The notes beneath the pieces were generated by a model. That model worked only from the letters and a program-made list of their open reading frames with translations, ran no database searches and had not been told where the DNA came from. A stretch of DNA of 5,981 nucleotides from Cyclobacteriaceae bacterium. Its GTDB lineage: Bacteria > Bacteroidota > Bacteroidia > Cytophagales > Cyclobacteriaceae. The position numbers and the translations under genes are program-made. Positions 1 through 5,163 of this stretch are shown piece after piece (position 1 is the stretch's first letter; each line of letters begins with the position of its first letter). The DNA is taken from NCBI GenBank assembly GCA_015492915.1, contig WGED01000676.1, positions 1 to 5,981 on the forward strand. The letters run 5' to 3'.

Positions 1-150
1 GAAGAAACAGTTGTCAATAAGCTCTCGAACTGCATAATATTCGTCATCCGGATCATGTGGTTTTAATAGATAAGAGTCCTTAAGCTTTTCGTTTTCGGGG
101 GCAAATTCATACTCACGATCGAAGATATCAAATGTTATCTCTGCAATATT
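1..150 (-). CDS. Partial coding fragment on the minus strand, start unclear, possibly an inverted piece of the neighbouring gene
   Basis: Bases 1-150 read on the minus strand give 50 uninterrupted codons that look like real protein: acidic and aromatic, with stretches such as FDIFDREYEFAPENEKL and DPDDEYYAVRELIDN. All three plus-strand frames have a stop within the first 83 bases. No ATG opens this frame. It continues without a stop to the right into the region antisense to the plus-strand gene at 132, so the true 5' boundary cannot be placed. It runs off the window at base 1. From memory of Bacteroidota hypothetical proteins, segments of the type 'IFD.EYE.APENEKL ... ARKLIDN' lie upstream of segments like the start of the 132-1184 product, which would make this an inverted middle portion of that same gene. 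That relation is inference. It could also be the truncated start of an unrelated minus-strand gene, or a fortuitous open frame. Confidence 0.4.
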
Positions 151-1184
151 TAATTGCCTCAGAAATGGAACTTTTTGAGGAACACAGCGAGGATGATCTG
201 TTTTTTTTATTGTCAAATAACAGGGAGCACCTTTTATATTCGCTTCGCACACGGTTGTTAAACCTGAGAAGCACCGAGTGGTCGGCGGGCATTTTTGGCG
301 ACAGATATGCCATTAAAAATGACTTATTGAAAATGCCCCCCAGGGTTCATGGTTTTTTCTTGTACAAAGGCACCAAATTTTCAGATATTCTCCTTGAACA
401 TATCGCTTCCGGAAAAATATTCAAAGTAACCCAAAAATCCATTGAAGAGTACAAATCATTTAAGGCTGATGATACCATTTTATTTATTGGCCTTGTACGA
501 TGGAAAAATGAATGGTGGTTTTCAGGCTCTTATTATTCATCGGCGTTTAATTCCGATCTTATACTTGATGAGAAAAATTCAATCGAAAGCAGAAGGGTGG
601 TAAACTTTCTTGATCAAGATGAACAAGCGGTGACTGATTTTTTAAAAAAGCAAGAATCAGCCTTTCTGCAATTTAACAATGGTGAACCCATTGCTTTTAT
701 GCCTGCCAGAGAAATCGAGCCTTTCATGCAAAATTTTCTTGATTTTTTCAACAAGTCTATTCTCCCGTCCAAAAAGGAAAGAGAAAAAGCCTTGAAAAGG
801 GCAAGAGAGGATGGGATTCTGAATCACGGGAGAATATCCGGGCAGAGTATTGAAGAATCAACCGAAACCGGCCTGGTTTTTTTTAACCATGAACACGGCA
901 TTGAAGTGGCAATAGGGATCAACAGCGCCTTCCCGTTGAAAAACAACCCCTATTTCAATATTGACCAAAGTGACCAGGCTGTGGCAGCCCTGCTGATGTC
1001 CGACGAATTTTCAAAAGGATTGGCCATGTATTGTATCGAACATTGCCGAAAGGACCTGCCGTTTTTCCAGAAAGAAAATCGTGACCCTGAAATGTTAAGG
1101 GATATGGATTTTTTGTTACGCTTTTGGAAAAGAGAAAGTTATCATGTTTCTCCGGAGGTGAGCCTGATTGGCAAACCCACATAA
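132..1184 (+). CDS. Hypothetical protein of unknown function (350 aa), N-terminus uncertain
   Basis: I do not recognise this protein firmly enough to name a family. It appears cytoplasmic, with no signal peptide and no membrane segment. It is rich in charged and aromatic residues. Visible landmarks are a helical N-terminal part (1-45), STEWSAGIFGDRY (47-59), a probable beta-rich core including GFFLYKG (74-80), LLEHIASGKIFKVT (87-100) and LFIGLVRWKNEWWFSG (117-132), a DEKNSIESR segment (146-154), and a Lys/Glu-rich helix around 211-227. After that come GLVFFNHEHGIEVAIGINSAFPL (247-269) and DFLLRFWKR (326-334). The segments resemble those of large Bacteroidota-specific hypothetical proteins I recall, in which further N-terminal sequence precedes the part seen here. 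This copy may therefore be 5'-truncated or rearranged. The ATG at 132 is the first start after an in-frame stop at 81-83. The Met at residue 12 (base 165) is an equal alternative, and neither has a convincing ribosome binding site. It appears more AT-rich than lgt downstream. Confidence 0.75.
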   Translation: MLSLQYLIASEMELFEEHSEDDLFFLLSNNREHLLYSLRTRLLNLRSTEWSAGIFGDRYAIKNDLLKMPPRVHGFFLYKGTKFSDILLEHIASGKIFKVTQKSIEEYKSFKADDTILFIGLVRWKNEWWFSGSYYSSAFNSDLILDEKNSIESRRVVNFLDQDEQAVTDFLKKQESAFLQFNNGEPIAFMPAREIEPFMQNFLDFFNKSILPSKKEREKALKRAREDGILNHGRISGQSIEESTETGLVFFNHEHGIEVAIGINSAFPLKNNPYFNIDQSDQAVAALLMSDEFSKGLAMYCIEHCRKDLPFFQKENRDPEMLRDMDFLLRFWKRESYHVSPEVSLIGKPT

Positions 1185-1199
1185 ACAGTATGATAACTT
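1136..1199. repeat. 10-bp perfect inverted repeat straddling a stop codon
   Basis: AAGTTATCAT at 1136-1145 is the exact reverse complement of ATGATAACTT at 1190-1199. The arms are 44 bases apart and enclose the stop codon of the upstream gene (1182-1184). TGATAACT from the right arm recurs as a direct copy at 1260-1267. With so long a loop it is a weak hairpin, and there is no T-run behind it. It may be a binding site or chance. Confidence 0.35.
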
Positions 1200-1283
1200 G
1201 TTTGTACAGGTAAGGTCTGTAATTAATTTAAGTTCGACAAATTAAGCTGCGGTATATTTTGATAACTGAAACATAAGCCCAAA

Positions 1284-1324
1284 TATTGACAGTTAATAAA
1301 TGAGTTATGTCAATACGTTTTTTT
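1284..1324 (+). terminator. Candidate stem-loop plus T-run, or palindromic operator, between the 350-aa gene and lgt
   Basis: TATTGACA (1284-1291) pairs perfectly with TGTCAATA (1308-1315) across a 16-base spacer. TAA (1294-1296) and TTA (1305-1307) can extend the stem past a two-base bulge. Seven T residues follow at 1318-1324. This arrangement fits an AT-rich intrinsic terminator for the gene ending at 1184. It lies only about 30 bases before lgt, so it could instead be an operator. The stem is low in GC, which keeps confidence modest. Confidence 0.4.
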
Positions 1325-1338
1325 ATTTTCATGAAAAT
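1325..1338. promoter_or_regulatory. 14-bp perfect palindrome just upstream of lgt
   Basis: ATTTTCATGAAAAT is a perfect palindrome ending 8 bases before the lgt ATG, in the position of the 5' leader or ribosome landing site. Its core TTCATGAA occurs twice more in the intergenic hairpin before the HNH gene (5082-5089 and 5105-5112). It may be a dyad operator, but an AT-rich palindrome of this size can arise by chance. Confidence 0.3.
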
Positions 1339-1346
1339 TTCAACAG

Positions 1347-2183
1347 ATGCACCCCATACTTTTTCAGTTTGATACTCCGTCTTTTCTCAAGGGTATTTTT
1401 TCCGATACCATCACCATTTATACCTATGGCTTTCTGATCGCACTGGGCGCCGTGCTCGCTTTTATCTACACCGGATATCAGGCCAAAAAACAGTACAATG
1501 TGTCGTGGGAAACCACCCAATGGCTGATCACGCTGCTTATCATTGCGGCAGTGGTGGGCGGCAAGATCTTTATTTTTTTCGAAGACCCTTCCGGTTACCT
1601 TCAGCATCCCGGGAAACTGCTCGATAATTTTGCCAACGGCTTTGTGTTTTACGGTTCGTTCATATTTGCCATCCCGACGATGCTATGGTTTTTCAGGCAT
1701 TATAAGCTTCCAACACTTGGCATGCTCGACATCATTGCCGGCACAACGCTGATCGTACACGGCACGGGGAGGCTGGGCTGCTTTATGGCAGGATGCTGCT
1801 ACGGTGTGCCCACCGACGGCTTTATTTCCGTCACCTTCACCGATCCTCACTGCGTCGCGGAGCCGCTCAACACACCCCTCCACCCCACACAACTGTACAG
1901 TTCGCTGATGATCTTTACCATCCTCGCGTTCATCCTTTTTATGAAGAAAAGGAAAAAATTTGAAGGGCAACTGTTCCTGACTTATCTGATGCTTTATGCC
2001 GTCGGCAGATCGATCATTGAAATATTCAGGGGAGATCTTTCGAGAGGATTTGTGATCGACGGGGTATTATCAAACTCACAACTTATTGCTGGTCTGTTTT
2101 TCCTCGTTGCTTTATACTTTTACATCAAACTGAGTAAAAAAGCTAAGCAGGGCACTTCAGGGCCAAAGCAAGAGGCTCGATAG
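1347..2183 (+). CDS. lgt: Prolipoprotein diacylglyceryl transferase (Lgt), cysteine-rich-motif type
   Basis: Lgt is an inner-membrane enzyme that transfers diacylglycerol from phosphatidylglycerol to the lipobox cysteine of prolipoproteins, the first step of lipoprotein maturation. The 278-aa length fits the family, and there are about seven hydrophobic segments (roughly 22-42, 57-75, 98-116, 123-140, 185-200, 207-222, 242-262). The family landmarks are in order: YTYGFL (25-30), GRLGCFMAGCCYG (141-153), HPTQLYSS (179-186) and GRSIIEIFRGD..RG (220-234). The signature region is the GCF.AGCCYG variant rather than the E. coli form GRIGNFINGE. The loop where E. coli has the important His103 (FHGG) reads FYGS here (101-104), so the protein is divergent from proteobacterial Lgt. 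The short basic C-terminal tail (KKAKQGTSGPKQEAR) is encoded in the overlap with the convergent lipid kinase gene. Start: ATG at 1347 places the first conserved segment at the normal distance, and the other nearby ATG (1331) is out of frame. I am confident of the family; the exact in vivo activity is inferred. Confidence 0.93.
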   Translation: MHPILFQFDTPSFLKGIFSDTITIYTYGFLIALGAVLAFIYTGYQAKKQYNVSWETTQWLITLLIIAAVVGGKIFIFFEDPSGYLQHPGKLLDNFANGFVFYGSFIFAIPTMLWFFRHYKLPTLGMLDIIAGTTLIVHGTGRLGCFMAGCCYGVPTDGFISVTFTDPHCVAEPLNTPLHPTQLYSSLMIFTILAFILFMKKRKKFEGQLFLTYLMLYAVGRSIIEIFRGDLSRGFVIDGVLSNSQLIAGLFFLVALYFYIKLSKKAKQGTSGPKQEAR

Positions 2184-3030
2184 ATATTTTGAAAGGCGGG
2201 TGGCCGATATATTCGCCATCGAGGTGCGCCACGACATCTTCCTCAGATTCTACCATGATCTCCGATGCCAGATGAAACTCCACCTCCTTCACTTTGCCGT
2301 GTGATCCGCTTTTCAGCTTGGGCAGGTGCCAGAATCGCATAACGGGCTTCAACTCATTGAAAATACAGACATTCAGCTTGCCGTCGTCCGTTTTGGCGTC
2401 AGGATTGATGATAAAGCCGCCTCCGAAGGTTGTGCCGTTTGATATCGTCATGAGTAAAATTTTGCGCTCGTGCCACTGGCCGTCCAATGAGAATCGAAGC
2501 ATTTTTTCCTTATACCTGCCAACGATGCGCAACACGGTGAACAGATAGTCAAGATGACCGCCTCGTTTGTTGCCTTTTTTCACCATCTCACGCACCACCT
2601 CGCCATCAAATCCCACACCCGCACCGTTTACAAAATAGCGGCCATTGCAGACGCCGAGGTCAAAATGCTTCACTTTGCCGTGAAGGGCAATCTCCACCTG
2701 CTTTTTAAAATCCATCTCCCCATGCAGCGACTTTACCGAGTCATTGCCCGTGCCGTTGCTCACGATGCTGACGGGCAGTTTTTTGCTCTTCAGCTCATTC
2801 ACGACATAATTCACTGTGCCATCGCCACCCATGATGATCACTTCTTCAAAACCCGGAATCTGGTCGCAGTACTGCCTCAGGTCTCCTTCCACACTTTCTT
2901 TTGTGAAATATACTTCATGAGAAATCTGCTTTTTTTCAAGCTGCCCTTTGAGGTAGGCCAGGCGGCTATCATATTCAGCCTTGCCTGCGGCGGGATTAAC
3001 TACAATTAAAATCTTTGCGGAACTACTCAA
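2143..3030 (-). CDS. Diacylglycerol/lipid kinase family protein (YegS/BmrU-like), TTG start
   Basis: This is a soluble kinase of the DAGK catalytic-domain family (PF00781), expected to phosphorylate diacylglycerol or a related lipid with ATP at the inner face of the membrane. At 295 aa it is full length. Motifs in order: VNPAAGK (11-17), the nucleotide-binding GGDGTVNYVVNEL (68-80), NGTGND (92-97, the family's GSGND-like loop), and GAGVGFDGEVV (136-146). The C-terminal beta-sandwich carries ISNGTTFGGGFIINPDAKTDDGKL (196-219) and HLDGE (269-273), where acidic residues usually help catalysis or metal binding. The reading frame opens with TTG at 3030; a TAA in the same frame at 3036-3034 rules out an upstream ATG, and the first conserved motif follows closely. 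Substrate specificity cannot be told from sequence, so no symbol is given. The 3' end overlaps lgt by 41 bp in convergent orientation. The nearest upstream gene on the same strand is 104 bp away and may or may not be co-transcribed. Confidence 0.92.
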   Translation of the reverse strand: MSSSAKILIVVNPAAGKAEYDSRLAYLKGQLEKKQISHEVYFTKESVEGDLRQYCDQIPGFEEVIIMGGDGTVNYVVNELKSKKLPVSIVSNGTGNDSVKSLHGEMDFKKQVEIALHGKVKHFDLGVCNGRYFVNGAGVGFDGEVVREMVKKGNKRGGHLDYLFTVLRIVGRYKEKMLRFSLDGQWHERKILLMTISNGTTFGGGFIINPDAKTDDGKLNVCIFNELKPVMRFWHLPKLKSGSHGKVKEVEFHLASEIMVESEEDVVAHLDGEYIGHPPFKISIEPLALALKCPA

Positions 3031-3049
3031 TAGTTAATAAATTTTTCAT
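3023..3049 (-). other. Possible 8-codon upstream ORF overlapping the TTG start of the lipid kinase
   Basis: On the minus strand an ATG at 3049-3047 opens MKNLLTIE and stops with TAG at 3025-3023, out of frame with the kinase and spanning its TTG start at 3030-3028. Termination there could couple translation to the kinase start, or the ATG could be the relic of a longer start lost by an indel. It is equally possibly chance. There is no coding evidence beyond the arrangement. Confidence 0.2.
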
Positions 3050-3134
3050 TTGTGGTGGCTGACAAGATAATCATTCTTCTGTATTGAATAAAAAATTGCC
3101 ATAATATCTATCCATTCTCACCGTGTGTGTGTGA

Positions 3135-3554
3135 TTATGGATTTTCATCGCTTTTCTCCTCCAGTTTACTTCTCAGGCGCCGGAACGCTGCATAATATTC
3201 ATCGATAATATCGGCGGCAATGGCACCGGCTGTTTCCTCATTAAAGGAAAACACGGTCAACTGTCTGCTCTTGATGATCCTGGTGAACAGATCGTTCGCC
3301 TCTACCAAGCCACGATCGGCAGCAACCTTAAAAACATTGCGGCTGCCCTTCAGCTTCGATTCACCCTGAGACTGATAATAATCCCTGATCGTGTTCCACC
3401 CCAAGTCATAAGTGATTTCAAAGGCATGGATCAGGCCTTGTTTTTCGAGATGGGAGAGTTTCCGTTTCTCAGCCAGCGCAACAGCCTCCCCCAGATTTTC
3501 GAGCGCTTTTTTGAAATTCTCAAATCGTTGTATCCATCTGGTATCCTTTTCCAT
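3135..3554 (-). CDS. HI0074-family nucleotidyltransferase substrate-binding protein (HEPN fold), orphan
   Basis: At 139 aa this matches the HI0074 / nucleotidyltransferase substrate-binding family (PF08780), an all-helical HEPN-superfamily fold that normally pairs with a small MNT-type nucleotidyltransferase, often as a toxin-antitoxin-like module. Landmarks are RWIQRFENFKKALENL (6-21), EKQGLIHAFEITYDLGWNTIRDYYQSQG (37-64), GSRNVFKVAADRGLV (70-84), IIKSRQLT (93-100) and FNEETAG (104-110), with a charged C-terminal helix. The family usually reads SRNLTSHTYNEETA, containing an R-x4-H motif. Here the equivalent is R97-QLTV-F102, with Phe (codon TTT) replacing the His. No nucleotidyltransferase gene, or GSxARG...SDxDL signature, is visible on either side: downstream is 104 bp of non-coding DNA and upstream is the divergent smpB region. 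The start ATG at 3554 has an in-frame TAA shortly upstream (3569-3567). The family call is strong; activity without a partner is unknown. Confidence 0.9.
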   Translation of the reverse strand: MEKDTRWIQRFENFKKALENLGEAVALAEKRKLSHLEKQGLIHAFEITYDLGWNTIRDYYQSQGESKLKGSRNVFKVAADRGLVEANDLFTRIIKSRQLTVFSFNEETAGAIAADIIDEYYAAFRRLRSKLEEKSDENP

Positions 3555-3773
3555 AGTAATGAGTGATTAGTATTTTACGATAAGTGTGCCCATCCTCCTA
3601 TAAAGATAAAATAATCGTTTAAATCCCATAGCATTTATTCCCCCGAAATGAATGTGCTTTCAGACTTTACAAGTGATATAGTCATTGTCACGTAAAATTA
3701 TCCTCCATCACAAAGCCTATGAGATTTTGCCTATTTTCTCATCAAAAATTTCTCACCCCATCCATATTAACTA

Positions 3774-3781
3774 TATATTTG
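3774..3781 (+). promoter_or_regulatory. Bacteroidota-type -7 box of the smpB promoter
   Basis: TATATTTG is a perfect match to the Bacteroidota sigma-ABfr -7 consensus TAnnTTTG, 25 bases before the smpB TTG start. Transcription would begin around 3786-3792, leaving a leader of roughly 15-20 bases, which supports the TTG start. The -33 element (TTTG) is not perfect: TTTC at 3749-3752 is the nearest candidate, with a 21-base gap. A small inverted repeat (ATGAGA 3719-3724, TCTCAT 3737-3742) lies just upstream and could bind a regulator, but this is weak. Confidence 0.6.
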
Positions 3782-3806
3782 CAAACTCAGAATCCGGGAC
3801 AATACT

Positions 3807-4268
3807 TTGAAAAAGGACAAGAAACCGAATATCATCAATATCAAAAACAAGAAGGCTGCTTTCGAGTTTGAGTTTCTTGAAAAATTCGTTGCCGGCATCA
3901 TGTTGCAAGGTTCGGAGATCAAGTCCATCCGTGAAGGAAAAGCGAGCCTGCAGGCAGCTTATTGTATCATTCGCGGTGAGGAGATATTTGTGCGGGACAT
4001 GCACATATCACCCTACAAACAGGCTTCTCATTACAATCACGAACCGCGACGTGAGCGCAAGCTGTTGCTGACAAAACGGGAGATCAGGAAGCTGGCATCA
4101 AAAAGCCAGGAAAAGGGGCTGACGATCATCCCAGTACGCCTGTTTATCAATGACAGGGGGCTGGCAAAGCTCGAGATAGTGCTGGCACGCGGCAAGAAAT
4201 TGCATGATAAGCGTCACGACATCAAAGAAAAAGATCTGAAAAGAGACCTTGAAAGAATTAAGTTTTAA
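3807..4268 (+). CDS. smpB: SsrA (tmRNA)-binding protein SmpB, TTG start
   Basis: SmpB binds tmRNA and guides it into the A site of stalled ribosomes for trans-translation, which rescues the ribosome and tags the incomplete protein. The 153-aa length is typical. Family features are NKKAAFEFEFLEKFVAGIMLQGSEIKSIREGKASL (14-48, oligonucleotide-binding-fold start), RGEEIFVRDMHISPY (56-70), the basic RRERKLLLTKREIRKL (81-96), LTIIPVRLFINDRGLAKLEIVLARGKKLHDKR (105-136), and a lysine/arginine-rich C-terminal tail that becomes helical in the mRNA channel. The start is TTG at 3807: the protein begins MKKDKKPNI as expected, no ATG exists in frame between it and the TAA at 3768-3770, and a Bacteroidota promoter box sits 25 bases upstream. 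The stop codon directly abuts the ATG of the next gene, so the two are probably translated from one transcript. Confidence 0.97.
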   Translation: MKKDKKPNIINIKNKKAAFEFEFLEKFVAGIMLQGSEIKSIREGKASLQAAYCIIRGEEIFVRDMHISPYKQASHYNHEPRRERKLLLTKREIRKLASKSQEKGLTIIPVRLFINDRGLAKLEIVLARGKKLHDKRHDIKEKDLKRDLERIKF

Positions 4269-5060
4269 ATGGAAATAGACAAAAAAGGAATTTGCAGATT
4301 GGGCATTGTACCCGTACGGGCCATGCCCTCCGACAGGTCGGAAATGGTGACGCAGTTGCTCTTCGGGGATTATTATAACATGAGGCAACTGTCCGAGGAC
4401 GGCAAATGGGGTCGCATTGCCATAGCATACGACGGTTATGAGGGGTGGATCGACATGAAGCAGCACACAGAGATCCCTGAGGATTATTATGAATATCTTC
4501 AGAATACCGAATTCAAGATTTCCATCGACCTGATTTCGACTATCCTCTACAAAAAAAGACTGATCCAGATTATCATCGGCAGCCTCCTGCCTATTTCCAC
4601 CTCCGAGCTGTTTGACGTCGAAGAGCACCTTGCATTCAACGGCGCAGCTAAAAGCAGCGGTGAAAAAATGGGCTTTGAGTTTTTGAAACAGATGACCGTT
4701 AAGTTTATGAATGCACCCTACCTATGGGGAGGCAAAACACCTTTCGGCACTGATTGCTCCGGCTTCACACAGCAGGTTTTTAAACTATGCGGATACAAGC
4801 TCAAAAGGGATGCGCACCAGCAGTATCATCAGGGCCATACTGTGGCCGGCCTGTCAGAAGCCAGACCCGGTGATCTGGCATTTTTTAAAAACGATACCGG
4901 GCAGATAACACATGTCGGAATTTACATGGAAGACCAGGATATCATCCACGCTTCGGGTTATGTGCGTCGGGACAAACTGGATGAAAATGGCATTTTTAAT
5001 GAGGAATTATCAACCTATACTCATAAATTAGCCGGATTAAGGCGCATCCTGAGGTCTTAA
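4269..5060 (+). CDS. NlpC/P60 family (C40) cysteine peptidase with N-terminal SH3-like domains, probably cytoplasmic
   Basis: The 263-aa product resembles the YkfC-type murein-peptide endopeptidases, which cleave the D-Glu to diamino-acid bond in peptides released from peptidoglycan. Residues 1-66 form a bacterial SH3 domain (GICRLGIVPVRAMPSDRSEMVTQLLFGD and WGRI...YEGWID). Residues about 70-130 look like a second, diverged SH3-like domain (IIIGSLLPI; FDVEEHLAFNG). The catalytic NlpC/P60 domain spans about 131-260, with APYLWGGKTPFGTDCSGF holding the nucleophile Cys163, RPGDLAFF (199-206), ITHVGIY with His215, and IIHASG with His227 as the polar third residue. There is no signal peptide or lipobox, so the protein should stay in the cytoplasm and act in recycling rather than in wall remodelling; that is inference. 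It starts immediately after the smpB stop codon (TAA then ATG), so an operon with smpB is very likely. A hairpin follows at 5080-5114. Confidence 0.93.
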   Translation: MEIDKKGICRLGIVPVRAMPSDRSEMVTQLLFGDYYNMRQLSEDGKWGRIAIAYDGYEGWIDMKQHTEIPEDYYEYLQNTEFKISIDLISTILYKKRLIQIIIGSLLPISTSELFDVEEHLAFNGAAKSSGEKMGFEFLKQMTVKFMNAPYLWGGKTPFGTDCSGFTQQVFKLCGYKLKRDAHQQYHQGHTVAGLSEARPGDLAFFKNDTGQITHVGIYMEDQDIIHASGYVRRDKLDENGIFNEELSTYTHKLAGLRRILRS

Positions 5061-5079
5061 AACGAGGATACAAATCTAC

Positions 5080-5114
5080 AATTCATGAAAAAACAGTGAT
5101 TTTTTTCATGAATT
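5080..5114. terminator. 14-bp perfect hairpin after the NlpC/P60 gene: AT-rich terminator or dyad operator
   Basis: AATTCATGAAAAAA (5080-5093) and TTTTTTCATGAATT (5101-5114) are exact reverse complements around a 7-base loop. The hairpin lies 20 bases after the peptidase stop and 50 bases before the HNH start. It looks the same from both strands, so a terminator for the smpB operon is plausible. Against this, the stem has only two G/C pairs and no separate T-run follows it. Each arm contains the palindrome TTCATGAA, and the two copies are 23 bp apart, about two helical turns, which also suits binding by a dimeric regulator of the HNH gene. Confidence 0.6.
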
Positions 5115-5163
5115 TCAGTATCAGGGGCGCCAAAAGCCGATATGAATAAAGCTCTGAAATTCA

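Noticed and set aside
128..313. 61-codon ATG-started frame on the minus strand, antisense to the 5' part of the 350-aa gene
   Set aside because: Basic, serine-rich shadow composition. It is a different frame from the protein-like fragment at 1-150 and ends just where that one becomes convincing.
1286..1314. TTGACA resembling a sigma-70 -35 box before lgt
   Set aside because: There is no TATAAT-like sequence at the right distance, the organism appears to use Bacteroidota promoters, and the bases are better explained as one arm of the inverted repeat 1284-1315.
2554..3009. 151-codon plus-strand frame opposite the lipid kinase
   Set aside because: The composition (many His, Phe and Ala in no motif) is typical of an antisense shadow, and the kinase on the other strand has all its family motifs.
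3123..3133. GT-repeat tract (five and a half units) just after the HI0074-type stop codon
   Set aside because: It is too short for meaningful slippage and lies outside any reading frame or promoter position I could identify.
3031..3134. Search for a remnant nucleotidyltransferase between the lipid kinase and the HI0074-type gene
   Set aside because: None of the minus-strand frames shows the GSxARG or SDxDL signatures; the only open stretch reads MDRYYGNFLFNTEE and then stops.
3567..3599. AGGAGG followed at once by ATG on the minus strand, opening a short MGTLIVKY frame before the HI0074-type gene
   Set aside because: The spacing between AGGAGG and ATG is zero, the frame stops after eight codons, and it stops in frame before the real ATG at 3554, so it is not an N-terminal extension.
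4098..4628. 176-codon minus-strand frame opposite smpB and the peptidase
   Set aside because: It crosses two well-identified genes and has no recognisable domain: a shadow frame.
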